DNA of 64,000 nt from contig CAWDLZ010000012.1 of the NCBI GenBank assembly GCA_963803265.1, forward strand, positions 1 to 64,000, given 5' to 3'. Origin of the DNA: CAIKMD01 sp963803265. Lineage in GTDB: Bacteria > Pseudomonadota > Alphaproteobacteria > ATCC43930 > CGMCC-115725. The notes under the pieces are model-generated. The model was not told where the DNA came from. It saw nothing but the letters and a program-made list of their open reading frames with translations, and searched no databases. A program made the position numbers and the translations under genes. Shown in pieces: positions 18,963 through 27,720 of the stretch. Position 1 is the stretch's first letter; the number at the start of each line of letters is the position of its first letter.

Positions 18963-20111
18963 GTGCTGAACCGCAACGCCGCGATCGCGGCGCTCCTGGT
19001 CGCCGCGGGAATCGTTTATCTTTCGCTCTATCCGTTCGAATGGCGCGTGGCGTTGCCGCCATCGGGACCGGTCGCCGAGCTGCTGCGGACTTGGCGGAGC
19101 TGGCCCGAGAGCCGCGGCAATTTCATCGCCAATGTGATCCTCTATCTGCCCTGGGGCTTCTTCGCCGCGCTCGCCCTGGCGCCGAGGACACCCGCCCTGC
19201 TGCGCGTCCTCCTCCCGGTGGCGCTCGGCGCGCTGTTGAGCGTCGCGATGGAGCTGTCGCAGTTCTACATCGCCGGACGTTTCACCGACATGAGCGACGT
19301 TTACGCCAACGCGACAGGGAGCCTTCTCGGCGCGCTGGCCGCGGTCGTATTCGGCGGCGGCGTCCGGTTGTCGCTGCCGGGCGAGCGCCATCCGCAGATC
19401 TTTCCCAGCTTGCTTCTCGCCTCGTTTCTGGCGCGTCGGCTCTACCCTTACGTGCCCGTAATAGACCTGCACAAATACCTTCAGGCGCTGCGCCCGGTCT
19501 ATGCCGCGCCGCGCCTTGCCGCCGGCGATCTCTTCGTCCACGGCGTCGTCTGGCTGGTCTTGGCGTATCTCGTTGAAAGCCTGTTCGGGCGCCGATCGGC
19601 GCTGGCGCTCTTCCTGATTCTGGCAGTCGTGATATTCGCCGGCCAAATCATGATCGTTGAGGCCAGCGTGAGTCTGCCCGATCTCGCCGGCGCGGCGCTG
19701 GCGCTGGCGCTATGGTTCCCGGCGCTGCGCTTCATCCCGGGCCGGATTGCGATCCTCGCGTTGCTGTTCGCTGCGGTGGTAACGCTGGAACGGCTCGCTC
19801 CGTTCCGATTGAGCCCGGTCCCGCACGGATTTAGCTGGGTTCCCTTCCTCGGCACCTTGCGCGGCACGATCGAGAGCGGGCTGGTGAGCTTTCTCGACAA
19901 GTTCTTCCTCTATGGCGGGCTGATCTGGCTGCTCGCCCAGGCCGGCCTGCGGCTGTGGCGCGCCACGGTCGCGGTGATGGTGCTCCTGTTCTTTTGCAGC
20001 GCCGTCGAGCGCTATCTGCCGGGGCGCAGCGCCGAGATCACCGACACGGCGATGGCGCTGCTGATCGGCGTGATGATCCGGCTGACGGGCCGGATCCCGG
20101 TGGCCGCGTGA
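18963..20111 (+). CDS. VanZ-like membrane protein
   Basis: An integral membrane protein of 382 residues with roughly ten hydrophobic segments. The first half has the VanZ-like pattern: LSLYPFEWR, then RGNFIANVILYLPWGF and VAMELSQFYIAGRFTDMSDVYANATGSLLG. VanZ proteins raise teicoplanin resistance in some bacteria, but distant homologues have no assigned role. The start is the GTG at 18963, just after AGGAG-like bases; earlier ATG codons lie within the nitroreductase gene. The second half is a further membrane region without a motif I recognise. Confidence 0.78.
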   Translation: MLNRNAAIAALLVAAGIVYLSLYPFEWRVALPPSGPVAELLRTWRSWPESRGNFIANVILYLPWGFFAALALAPRTPALLRVLLPVALGALLSVAMELSQFYIAGRFTDMSDVYANATGSLLGALAAVVFGGGVRLSLPGERHPQIFPSLLLASFLARRLYPYVPVIDLHKYLQALRPVYAAPRLAAGDLFVHGVVWLVLAYLVESLFGRRSALALFLILAVVIFAGQIMIVEASVSLPDLAGAALALALWFPALRFIPGRIAILALLFAAVVTLERLAPFRLSPVPHGFSWVPFLGTLRGTIESGLVSFLDKFFLYGGLIWLLAQAGLRLWRATVAVMVLLFFCSAVERYLPGRSAEITDTAMALLIGVMIRLTGRIPVAA

Positions 20112-20118
20112 CCTCGGC

Positions 20119-20646
20119 TCAAGCCGCGAGGATGAATTTCAGACCGAGGCCGAGCGCGGCCGCCCCGACCATGCCGACCAGCAGACCCCGCCGCGCCAGC
20201 AGGACGAGCGCCAAGGTGCCGAGAAAGACGACCCAGGGCACCAGCCCGGCGAGGGTTTCGCGCCCGATATTGAGGGCGACGTAGAACATCAGCCCTACCG
20301 ATGCCGCCGTCAGCCCGCGGATGAAGCCCTGCACCGCGGCGAGCTTGCGCACGCGCTCATATCCCTTGAGCACCGGCAGCACCAGATAACCCGGCACTTG
20401 AATGGCGACGACGCAAGCGAGCGCGCCGAGCCAGCCGTAAATCATGTAGCCGATCGAGGCGAGATAGAGATTGTTCTGCCCCGGGGTGACGCGGCCGAGC
20501 GCATAGGCATAAAGGAACTGGTCGAGGGTGAGGAGGCTACTGTCCTGGACGAAGTAATGCTGCAGCATCGACAGCAGCGCCGAGCCGTTGCCGAACGCGA
20601 TGAGGTTGTAGGTCGCGATGACCGCGACGAGCTGAAACAGGCTCAT
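20119..20646 (-). CDS. chrA: Chromate transporter ChrA, short subunit 2
   Basis: A membrane protein of 175 residues, one of a pair of half-size CHR-family subunits. It has FQLVAVIATYNLIAFGNG, DQFLYAYALGRVTPGQNNLYLASIGYM and a last hydrophobic stretch ending LGLKFILAA. Short-chain CHR proteins work in pairs to export chromate or related oxyanions. Its ATG overlaps the stop of the partner gene by four bases, so the two are translationally coupled. It is convergent with the VanZ-like gene, seven bases apart. Confidence 0.83.
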   Translation of the reverse strand: MSLFQLVAVIATYNLIAFGNGSALLSMLQHYFVQDSSLLTLDQFLYAYALGRVTPGQNNLYLASIGYMIYGWLGALACVVAIQVPGYLVLPVLKGYERVRKLAAVQGFIRGLTAASVGLMFYVALNIGRETLAGLVPWVVFLGTLALVLLARRGLLVGMVGAAALGLGLKFILAA

Positions 20647-21212
20647 GGCGCCGCCTCGTCGCGGTCGCGCAAAAACATGGCCCCAACGATGCCGCCGGCG
20701 ACGAGCAGGATGGCCGGGTTGAAATTGAAGGCAAGCGCGAGGATGCAGACGACGAGCGCGATCCATGGCTCGAGCGATAGGAAGCGGAGGCCGCGCGCCA
20801 AGCGCACCGACGAGACGACGATGATACCGAGCGCCGCCGGCAGGAGCGTCGCGTTGATGTAATCGAGCACCGGCCCATGCGCGAAGAGGCTATAGGCGAT
20901 GGTGAGGAGGATGACGGAAACGAACCCGGGCAGGATCATCGCGATCAGCGCCACGACCGTGCCGGGAAGGCCGGCGAGGCGATGGCCGACCGCGACCGCG
21001 ACCGCGGTCATCGTGCCGCTCGGCATGACGCGGCCGATGCTCCACAGCGTCAGCAGCTCTTTGGCGGACAGGATGCGGCGCAAAGTCACGAGCTGCTCCT
21101 CCAGCAACCCCAATACCCCGAGCCCGCCGCCGAAGCCGCACCCTGCCTTCAGAAAAATCGCGAAGAGCTCCGTGAGCGTCAGCCGCGCCCCTCGATTGTT
21201 CTCGTCCGTCAT
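20643..21212 (-). CDS. chrA: Chromate transporter ChrA, short subunit 1
   Basis: A 189-residue membrane protein, partner of the preceding short ChrA. The N-terminal FLKAGCGFGGGLGVLGLLEEQLV and the GRVMPSGTMTAVAVAVGH segment are typical CHR-domain signatures (FGGP-like and GxxPGP-like motifs in variant form). The ATG at 21210-21212 follows GGGGAG. Whether the substrate is chromate or sulfate cannot be told from sequence. The altered glycine/proline motif differs from classical ChrA and could change specificity. Confidence 0.83.
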   Translation of the reverse strand: MTDENNRGARLTLTELFAIFLKAGCGFGGGLGVLGLLEEQLVTLRRILSAKELLTLWSIGRVMPSGTMTAVAVAVGHRLAGLPGTVVALIAMILPGFVSVILLTIAYSLFAHGPVLDYINATLLPAALGIIVVSSVRLARGLRFLSLEPWIALVVCILALAFNFNPAILLVAGGIVGAMFLRDRDEAAP

Positions 21213-21305
21213 GGCTCCCCCACCAGCCGCGACGTCACCACGCCATGGCGGGCATGGCAAGGCAAGCGCTCTTTGAGAAGGCTTGCGCCGCTCGCACCGG
21301 CTTTG

Positions 21306-21470
21306 TTAGGCCAAGGCGCGCTTCACCCGCTCGGCCGAGAGCGGCAGATCGCGGATGCGGCGCCCGGTGGCATGAGCGAAGGAATTGGCGATGGCGGCCG
21401 CGGCCGGACCAAGCGCAGCCTCGCCCGCGCCCTGCCCGAACTGGCGGCGGGAGAGACCTCGCGCCGTCAC
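21306..21470 (-). pseudogene. Remnant of xanthine-dehydrogenase-family molybdopterin subunit
   Basis: This 54-codon frame starts with a GTG overlapping the stop of the iron-sulfur subunit gene, as a genuine large-subunit gene would. It begins with a twin-arginine-like LSRRQFGQGAG and ends with the normal C-terminus of such subunits: IANSFAHATGRRIRDLPLSAERVK. About 700 residues between these ends are missing. I read this as an internal deletion of an IorB-type molybdopterin-binding subunit. A real deletion or an assembly join would both give this result. Confidence 0.7.
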
Positions 21471-21953
21471 CGTGGCGGCTCCCTGCCGGCGAGTTCTTGC
21501 GCCGCGCGCGCGACCGCGCGCAGGATGCGGTGATGCGTGCCGCAGCGGCGAGAGGTTGCCGGCGAGACCCTGGCGCAGCTCGGCCGCGCTGGGATGCGGG
21601 TTGCGCTGGAGCAAGGCGCTGGCGGTCATGAGCATGCCGTTGATGCAATAGCCGCACCGTGCCGTCTGCTCGTCCAGGAACGCACGTTGCAGCGGATGCG
21701 GCTTCGCGACGGTGCCCAGACTCTCGATGGTGCGGATCTCGGCCGCGGCGGCCAGGGCAACCGGAATCTGGCAGGACCGGACGGCTTCGCCGCTCACAAC
21801 CACGGTGCAAGCGCCGCACTGGCCGAGGCCACAGCCGAATTTAGCGCCATTCAGGCCGATATCGTTACGCAGCACATAGAGCAGCGGCGTATCGGCTTCG
21901 ATCTCGACCGCATGCGCGGTTCCGTCAACCCTGAGATCGTAGCGCTGCGGCAT
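21467..21953 (-). CDS. (2Fe-2S) subunit of IorA/xanthine dehydrogenase family (frameshifted)
   Basis: The small iron-sulfur subunit of a molybdenum hydroxylase, about 161 residues. The plant-type ferredoxin motif is FGCGLGQCGACTVVV, followed by SCQIP. The C-terminal domain has ARCGYCINGMLM. The second cluster motif CRCGTHHRI is restored when one surplus C near 21560 is removed. Electron transfer to a quinone or cytochrome is expected in the family. Its natural partner gene just downstream is reduced to a stub, so the enzyme as assembled here cannot be functional. The stop overlaps the stub's GTG. Confidence 0.83.
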
Positions 21954-22074
21954 CGCGTCACTCTCGCCCGGCTTTGATGCGCCGCAACAGAAACCCGCGT
22001 GGCGCAACCTGGTTAATCGCTCCTCGCCAATCTCACATGGCCGCGCGTTCACGGCAAGTTAAGACGAATTTTAT

Positions 22075-22090
22075 TTAAGTGCGCGTTAAC
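22075..22090 (+). promoter_or_regulatory. Perfect CtrA-type box TTAA-N7-TTAAC
   Basis: TTAA at 22075-22078, seven bases, then TTAAC at 22086-22090 match the CtrA binding consensus exactly. The box ends 23 bases before the ATG of the pentapeptide-repeat gene. CtrA is the cell-cycle response regulator of alphaproteobacteria. Control of this gene by CtrA is inferred from the motif and its position only. Confidence 0.6.
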
Positions 22091-22112
22091 CTTGGCGCGC
22101 GAAGCTCGGGCC

Positions 22113-23361
22113 ATGGGATATGAGGGGCAAAGAGTCGCTCAGCCGCGCAGGCCGATTCCGCATGCGGAACTGGACCGCGTGCTGCACCTCCACGAGCTGT
22201 ATCGCAATGCCCGTCCCGGGGGACAGCGCGCCTTGCTGGCTTATCGCGACCTGAGCGGCTGCGATCTCGCGGGGCGCGATCTGTCGCACGCCGATCTCAG
22301 CGCCGCATTCCTCGTCGGCACCAAGCTCGAAGGGGCCAACCTCACCGGCGCGGTGCTGTTCGCGTCCAATCTCAGCCGGGCCAATCTCCGCAACGCCATT
22401 TTGGTCCGCGCCGATTTGAGAGGCGCGGTGCTGCGCGGCGCCAATCTCAGCGGCGCCGACCTCACCGACGCCGATTTGCGCGACGGGCACATCGTGGTGC
22501 GCCAGCGCTCGGGCGAGCTGCACGACATCGAGATTAATGTCGGCGCCGCGGCGGCGCCCCAAGGGCACGCCAGCGCCGAGTTGCACCACGCCCTGTCGCA
22601 ATGCGCGCACACCGATTTCTCCGACGCCGTGATGCGGAACACGCGTCTCGTCAAGGCCGATCTGCGGCAGGCGACGCTGGCGGGTGCCGATCTCGGCGGC
22701 GCCGACCTGTCGGGAGCCGATCTCAGGGGTGCCAACTTGGCCGACGCCGTCCTCGCCGGCGCATCGTTGGAGGGGGCGCACACCGCCGGTGCCAATCTCG
22801 ACAACACACTCCGTGAACAGCCGGCGGGTCTGCGGATCGAGGACTTGGAGCGACCCTCTGGCGACGCTCATCGCCCGCCACGCGCGCTGGGTTGAGACCA
22901 AGGCACGGGAAGGCAGCCAGCTCGACCTCACCGGCTTCGATCTGCGCACGGTGCCGTCCTTGGCCGGCGCCGAGCTCGCCGCGCTCAAGGCGAGCGATGC
23001 GGTCTTTTTCGGCCTCGATCTGTCGGGTATCGGGCTCCAAGCCGCGCAGCTCGACCGCGCCGACCTGCGCTCGTGCAATCTGAGAGGCGCCGATCTGCGC
23101 GGCATCAGTCTCAAGGGCGCGCGCCTCGTCAATGCCGATCTTCGCGATTGCCGGCTCGGGCCGCTCGTCGTGAGATGCGACCAGATCATCGTGAGCCGGC
23201 TCGATGATGCCGAATTTCGCCATGCCGATCTGCGCGGCGCCGATCTGCGCCGGGCGGTGCTGCATGGCGCGGATTTCACTGGCGCGGATATCACAGGGGC
23301 GCAGTTCGATGCCGACACCATCGACATTGCGAATTCGGACCGCGCCGACGAAATCGCTTGA
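22113..23361 (+). CDS. Pentapeptide-repeat protein (frameshifted)
   Basis: A soluble protein of about 415 residues built largely of A(D/N)LxX repeats. The first repeat block (residues about 50-140) has runs such as GANLTGAVLFASNLSRANL. A break follows with a different insert (VRQRSGELHDIEINVG), then a second block and a third in the C-terminal part. These fold as a right-handed quadrilateral helix. One surplus base near 22858 shifts the frame just before LIARHARWVETKAREGSQ. The start is the ATG at 22113; a TTG at 22092 is also in frame. The function of this family is unknown; the CtrA box upstream suggests cell-cycle regulation. Confidence 0.8.
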
Positions 23362-23688
23362 AAGCGGAAGTCTTCTGGTCTGGTACGCCTACGCATCGCG
23401 ACGTGATCACAACTGGGCACGCTCCCCGTTTACGGAAAAGGGGCGCGGCAATGGAGAGAAACGCATGAGCATGACACCAAGACGCAAAGCGCCGGCCCAA
23501 AGACCGCGAGATGACGGCGATCTCGCCGTGCTGGAACGCGGCGAGGATCGCATCGAGCTTCCCCGCGGCTCCAACCGGATCGAGCGCCGCGATTGGCGCG
23601 GCGAAGGCGTCGTCGGCGACAATCACACCGACTGAGCCTCGTCCGCCGCACCACGCGGCGGGAGGTTGACAGCGCCGCCAACCCGCCC
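23362..23688. other. Unassigned stretch with a weak small ORF
   Basis: About 325 bases without a gene I can recognise. A 56-codon plus-strand frame (23465-23634) has an ATG behind GGAGAG and a GC-rich third codon position. It is very rich in charged residues (for example RDDGDLAVLERGEDRIEL) and I cannot match it to a family. The opposite strand carries an overlapping frame (23626 leftward, starting MIVADDAFAAPIAALD) of equal coding likeness. The two cannot be separated by eye. Confidence 0.3.
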
Positions 23689-24828
23689 ATGCTGGGACGA
23701 TCGGGAATCGTGGGCGCAGCGGTGGATCGGCACAATAATTTCGATGCGCTGCGGCTCGTGGCCGCAGTCAGCGTGATCTTTTCGCACGCCTTCCTGATCG
23801 GCGAAGATCGGCTAGACATCGAGCCGCTGATGCGGCTGACCGGTGGCCAGACGGTTCTCGGTACCGTCGGCGTGTTCGTCTTTTTCACCATCAGCGGCTT
23901 TCTCGTATCGGCGAGCTTCGAGGCGACCGGCTCGGCGCCGCGCTTTCTCGTCAAGCGCGCGTTGCGGATTTATCCGGGGCTGCTCGTGTGCCTGCTGGTC
24001 ACGGCGCTGATCTTGGGACCCCTCGTGAGCGATCTGCCGGCCACCGCGTATTTTCGCAAGCCGGGCATCTTTGGCTATGTCGCCAGCAATTTCGTCATGG
24101 TGATGCCGGCCAACACGTTGCCCGGCGTGGTTTTTTCGGGTTATACCGCCGGCGCCGTCGTGGACGGGCCGCTGTGGACGCTGCCCTGCGAGGTGCTGAT
24201 GTACCTCGTCCTATGCGCGCTCGGCGTGCTGCGGCGGCTCGACTTGCGCGTCATGCTGGCGCTCGTCTCCATCGGACTCGTCTGCATCTGGCTCGATACC
24301 GCCTCGAGCGACTATTTCATCGGCGGCGCATTGTGGCTGATGCCGTTCTTTGCCGCCGGCATGGCGCTCTACCGCTTGCGCGCGAGCGGGTTGTTCCGCG
24401 GGCGCGTGGCGCTGGCGGCGCTTTTGGGCCTCTTGGCGAGCGTGCCGCTCCACGCCTTCATCCTGCTGTTCCCGATCTTCGGCAGCTATCTCGTCATCTA
24501 TCTGGCGCTCGAGCGGCGTCTGCCGGTCTTTCCGGCCGCGCGTTTCGGCGATCTGTCTTATGGACTCTACATCTATGGCTGGCCGGTCGAGCAGGTGCTG
24601 GTGCGCCTCGATGGCGGGGCGATGGCGTGGCAGAAGCTCTTCGCCCTGGCGTTTCCGATCGCCGCTATCATCGCTTTCCTGTCCTGGCATCTCGTCGAGG
24701 CGCGCGCGCTCCGCCTCAAGCCGGCTCGGGCGCCGGAGCCGGTCTCGCCGGCTAAGGGCACGGGCATCCTTGCGCCGGTGCCGGCCCTGGTGCAGCTTTG
24801 GGCTCGGGCTGTCGATCCCGGAGAATGA
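23689..24828 (+). CDS. Acyltransferase 3 family membrane protein (OafA/YrhL-like)
   Basis: An inner-membrane O-acyltransferase of about 379 residues with about ten membrane spans. The first motif NNFDALRLVAAVSVIFSHAF contains the conserved histidine. VFVFFTISGFLVSASF and FLVKRALRIYPGL follow, which are family landmarks. Members acetylate or succinylate surface sugars such as O-antigen or exopolysaccharide. The ATG at 23689 is the first good start, although GGAGG lies 23 bases before it. The next gene, four bases after the stop, is another membrane enzyme of glycan type. Confidence 0.83.
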   Translation: MLGRSGIVGAAVDRHNNFDALRLVAAVSVIFSHAFLIGEDRLDIEPLMRLTGGQTVLGTVGVFVFFTISGFLVSASFEATGSAPRFLVKRALRIYPGLLVCLLVTALILGPLVSDLPATAYFRKPGIFGYVASNFVMVMPANTLPGVVFSGYTAGAVVDGPLWTLPCEVLMYLVLCALGVLRRLDLRVMLALVSIGLVCIWLDTASSDYFIGGALWLMPFFAAGMALYRLRASGLFRGRVALAALLGLLASVPLHAFILLFPIFGSYLVIYLALERRLPVFPAARFGDLSYGLYIYGWPVEQVLVRLDGGAMAWQKLFALAFPIAAIIAFLSWHLVEARALRLKPARAPEPVSPAKGTGILAPVPALVQLWARAVDPGE

Positions 24829-24831
24829 GGC

Positions 24832-26004
24832 ATGTCGAGGGCTAAGGCGGGACCGGCTTTTCGGCTGGATGGAACCCGCCAGGAGCGGATCGTAGAGATC
24901 GCGGCCTGGTCGCTGTGGGCCGTGCTTCTAGTCGCGGTATCGGTCCTCGTGGTGCTGCACCCGGGCCGGTCGATCTTCGATGTCTACCGTGACGGCGTAA
25001 ATCATTGGTGGGCGAGCCAGGCGCTTTACAATCACACGATGCGCGGCTTTGTCTATCTGACGACGAGCCCGCTGATTTTCACGCCCTTCGTCCTGCTCGG
25101 CGCGCCGGCCGACGATCTCGTCTGGCGGTTTTTTTCGGTGGCGCTTTTTCTCTACGGCCTCTGGCGGCTCGTCCTTTTGACGGCGCCGGGTCAGCCGCGC
25201 CTCGTCATGGCGGCGATTCTGCTGCTGCTGCTGCCTGTCGCGGCGGTGAACGTCCAGCGTGGCCAGGCCGAAGTCGCGATGATGGGATGGATGTTCCTGG
25301 GCGTCGCCGATGCCGCCGAGGGACACTGGCGGCGCTCCGCGCTATGGCTTTGTCTCGCCTTCGCGCTGAAGCCGCTCGCATTCGTTCTGATCCTGCTTTA
25401 CGGCGTTCTCATCCGGCCCTTGCGCCTGCCGCTGCTGGCCGGGGTGGCAACCGTGCTGGTCCTGCCGTTCCTTCACCCCGATCCGGCCTACGTCGCCACA
25501 CAGGAAATCGCGATGTGGCGGGAGCTGACCGCCGCGACGCAGCCAGGCCTCTCGCGCTTCAACGAGCTCGCGATGATGCTGCGCCATTTCTCGATCGATT
25601 TGTCGCCGGCGGCGATTATGTCTCTGCGCGTTGCCGGCGCGCTTTTCACGCTCGGTTTCGCCGCCATCGTCGTTCGGTGCCGATCTCCGCGCAAGAGCGC
25701 AATCGACATCTTGGCACTCGCGGTGTGCTACCTCGTCATCTTCAATCCACGCACCGAGCTCGGCTCCTATATGAATCTCGGAGCCGTGGTCGGCCTCTAC
25801 GCTGCCGCCGCGTGGTATGACGACCGGGATCGCCGCGGCACCGCGCTTCTCCTCGCGTTGCTGATCCTCGGCCTCGGCACGCAAGCTTATGGAGATTGGA
25901 TTTATCGACCGACCGATGTCTGGCTGAAGCCCGCGCTAGCGATCGTCTTTTATGGCTACCTCGCCCGCCGCATCCTGACGCAGACGAACCCGCGGTTGGC
26001 ATGA
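24832..26004 (+). CDS. GT87/DUF2029-type membrane glycosyltransferase
   Basis: A membrane protein of 390 residues with about ten hydrophobic segments. The PGRSIFDVYRDG stretch near residue 45 sits where GT-C enzymes carry their acidic catalytic loop. NVQRGQAEVAMMGWMFLG and the FALKPLAFVLILLYG segment are typical of GT87 polyprenyl-phosphate mannosyl/arabinosyl transferases. It probably adds a sugar from a lipid-linked donor on the periplasmic side. It follows the acyltransferase gene by four bases, so the two probably modify the same surface glycan. Donor and acceptor are unknown. Confidence 0.72.
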   Translation: MSRAKAGPAFRLDGTRQERIVEIAAWSLWAVLLVAVSVLVVLHPGRSIFDVYRDGVNHWWASQALYNHTMRGFVYLTTSPLIFTPFVLLGAPADDLVWRFFSVALFLYGLWRLVLLTAPGQPRLVMAAILLLLLPVAAVNVQRGQAEVAMMGWMFLGVADAAEGHWRRSALWLCLAFALKPLAFVLILLYGVLIRPLRLPLLAGVATVLVLPFLHPDPAYVATQEIAMWRELTAATQPGLSRFNELAMMLRHFSIDLSPAAIMSLRVAGALFTLGFAAIVVRCRSPRKSAIDILALAVCYLVIFNPRTELGSYMNLGAVVGLYAAAAWYDDRDRRGTALLLALLILGLGTQAYGDWIYRPTDVWLKPALAIVFYGYLARRILTQTNPRLA

Positions 26005-26027
26005 ACGTTGGCGCGGTTTCGAGTTCG

Positions 26028-26063
26028 CGCGCGGCGCCGAGCCGCGCGGCTCGGCGCCGCGCG
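26028..26063. terminator. Very strong GC hairpin after the GT87 gene
   Basis: Arms at 26028-26042 and 26049-26063 are perfectly complementary over 15 bases and enclose a 6-base CGCGCG loop. The hairpin lies 24 bases after the GT87 stop and 50 bases before the prolyl aminopeptidase ATG. No T-run follows, so it may act as an intrinsic terminator only weakly, or stabilise a 3' end. Confidence 0.55.
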
Positions 26064-26112
26064 GCGATCCGAGGTCCCGGCTGGGGTTGCCTTCGCGCAA
26101 GCGAGCCTTAGA

Positions 26113-27094
26113 ATGTTGGCGATGGACCGGAACCCGCCGCTTGCCCGTCAGGATCTCTTTCCGCCGATCGAGCCCTATGCCACCGGGATGTTGAGGCTCG
26201 ACGCGGTACACACCATGTATTGGGAACAATCGGGTAATTCCGCAGGCCTGCCGATCGTATTCCTGCATGGCGGCCCCGGCGCCGGCTCGACCGCGACCCA
26301 TCGCCGCTTTTTCGATCCGTCGCGTTACCGCATCGTGGTCTTCGACCAGCGCGGCGCGGGGCGCTCGACGCCCTTGGGCTCGATCGAGGCCAATACCACG
26401 GCGCATCTCGTTGGCGATATCGAGAACCCTGCGCCAGCATCTCGGCATCGCGGCCTGGGCGGTGTTCGGCGGCTCCTGGGGCTCGACGCTCGCGCTCGCT
26501 TATGCCGAGGCCTGGCCCGAGTACACCTTGGCGCTGGTGCTGCGCGGCATCTTCTTGTGCCGCCAGAGCGAAATCGACTGGTTCCTCTATGGCATGCGCA
26601 CCGTCTTCCCGGAAGCCTGGCGCAACTTCGCCGGCTTCGTGGCCGAGGCCGAGCGCGGCGATCTCTTGTCCGCCTATTACCGCCGTCTCACCGATCCCAA
26701 TCCCGCGATTCACATGGCGGCGGCGCGCGCCTGGAGCGCCTATGAGGGCGCGTGCTCGACCCTGCTGCCGAGCCCCGATACCGTGGCCGCCTTCGGCGAG
26801 GATCGCATGGCCTTGGGGCTGGCGCGGATCGAGGCGCATTACTTCCGCCGCAACATCATCGGTCCGGCCGAAGATCTGGTCGCGCGCGTCGGACGCATCC
26901 GGCATATTCGCGCCACGATCGTGCAGGGGCGCTATGACATGGTGTGCCCCATCGTGAGCGCCGACGAGCTCGCGCGAAATTGGCCAGCCGCGGAATATAT
27001 CGTCGTTCCCGATGCGGGCCATTCGGCCATGGAGCCTGGCATTCGCGTGCAACTGGTCGGCGCCACGGAAAGATTGAAGCACTCGCACGCCTGA
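26113..27094 (+). CDS. pip: Prolyl aminopeptidase (frameshifted)
   Basis: Cytoplasmic serine peptidase that removes N-terminal proline, about 326 residues. The oxyanion motif is FLHGGPGAGST, followed by VFDQRGAGRSTP. The nucleophile is in FGGSWGSTLALAYA, the aspartate in QGRYDMVCP and the histidine in DAGHSAMEPG. The cap region has the WFLYGMRTVFPEAW block typical of family S33 Pip. One surplus base near 26425 breaks the frame between GDIE and LRQHLGI. ATG codons at 26113 and 26122 are both possible. It stands alone behind the GC hairpin. Confidence 0.9.
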
Positions 27095-27199
27095 TGCGGG
27101 GAATCCGTTAAGCCCCGTTAACGGACACTCAACCATCGCTTGCTATATCTCGACGCGGCTACCGTCGCGCCCGCGGCGGAAACGGCGAAGGGGCGAGCC

Positions 27200-27577
27200 T
27201 TGCGCAACAACGAGCAATCGGTGCTGGTGGTCAACGACTACAACACCATGCGTCGGATTCTCCGCAATCTGCTGGGGCAGATCGGCTTCAACAACATCGA
27301 AGAGGCCGAGGACGGCGCCAGCGCGCTCAAGAAAATGCGCGAGCACAACATTGGTCTCGTGATCTCGGATTGGAACATGGCGCCGATGTCGGGCCTCGAA
27401 TTCCTCAAGGAGGTGCGGGCCGACGCCCTGTTGAAGGAAACGCCCTTCATCATGATCACGGCCGAGAGCAAGACCGAGAACGTGGCCGCGGCCAAGGCGG
27501 CAGGCGTCAGCAACTATGTGGTCAAGCCATTCAACGCCGACACGTTGAAGAAGAAGATCGACGCCGCGTTAGCCTAG
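27200..27577 (+). CDS. CheY-like single-domain response regulator
   Basis: A 125-residue receiver protein closely similar to chemotaxis CheY. Using the TTG start at 27200 (after GAAGGGG), its numbering coincides with E. coli CheY: D13, D57 (ISDWNM), T87 (MITAES) and K109 (VVKPF). The residue equal to D12 is asparagine (VVNDYNTMRRI). D12 helps hold the magnesium ion, so this is an unusual change. No chemotaxis genes are adjacent. Upstream, TTAA and TTAAC at 27108-27122 are spaced by six bases, a near-miss to a CtrA box. The stop codon is part of the dispersed repeat that follows. Confidence 0.86.
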   Translation: MRNNEQSVLVVNDYNTMRRILRNLLGQIGFNNIEEAEDGASALKKMREHNIGLVISDWNMAPMSGLEFLKEVRADALLKETPFIMITAESKTENVAAAKAAGVSNYVVKPFNADTLKKKIDAALA

Positions 27578-27679
27578 AGCGCGGTCCATTCAAGTTGAAT
27601 CGGACCGCTGCTCTAGATTATTGATTTGGTCGCATTTTCGATGGCGAACCGGTACCCCCTTCGCCCGAAAATGCCCTAG
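27574..27679 (+). repeat. 106-bp palindromic intergenic repeat, copy A
   Basis: This copy is 106 bases long, begins and ends with CTAG and matches copy B (41167-41272, inverted) at 99 positions. It holds two hairpins. The first (27574-27616) has CTAGAGC/GCTCTAG ends and GCGGTCC/GGACCGC arms. The second has GCATTTTCG/CGAAAATGC arms with GGCGAA/TTCGCC inside. The first CTAG supplies the stop codon of the CheY-like gene. No coding capacity is present; it probably forms a stable 3' structure. Confidence 0.85.
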
Positions 27680-27720
27680 TTACTTTGGTTCGCCAGAACC
27701 GGCTCCACCGGCGCTTCTGG

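Noticed and set aside
27108..27122. CtrA box before the CheY-like gene
   Set aside because: TTAA and TTAAC are spaced by six bases and not seven, so the consensus is not met; noted only as a near-miss.
27574..27679. Repeat A as an insertion sequence or MITE with transposase nearby
   Set aside because: No transposase frame and no convincing target duplication are visible; it is treated as a non-coding palindromic repeat.
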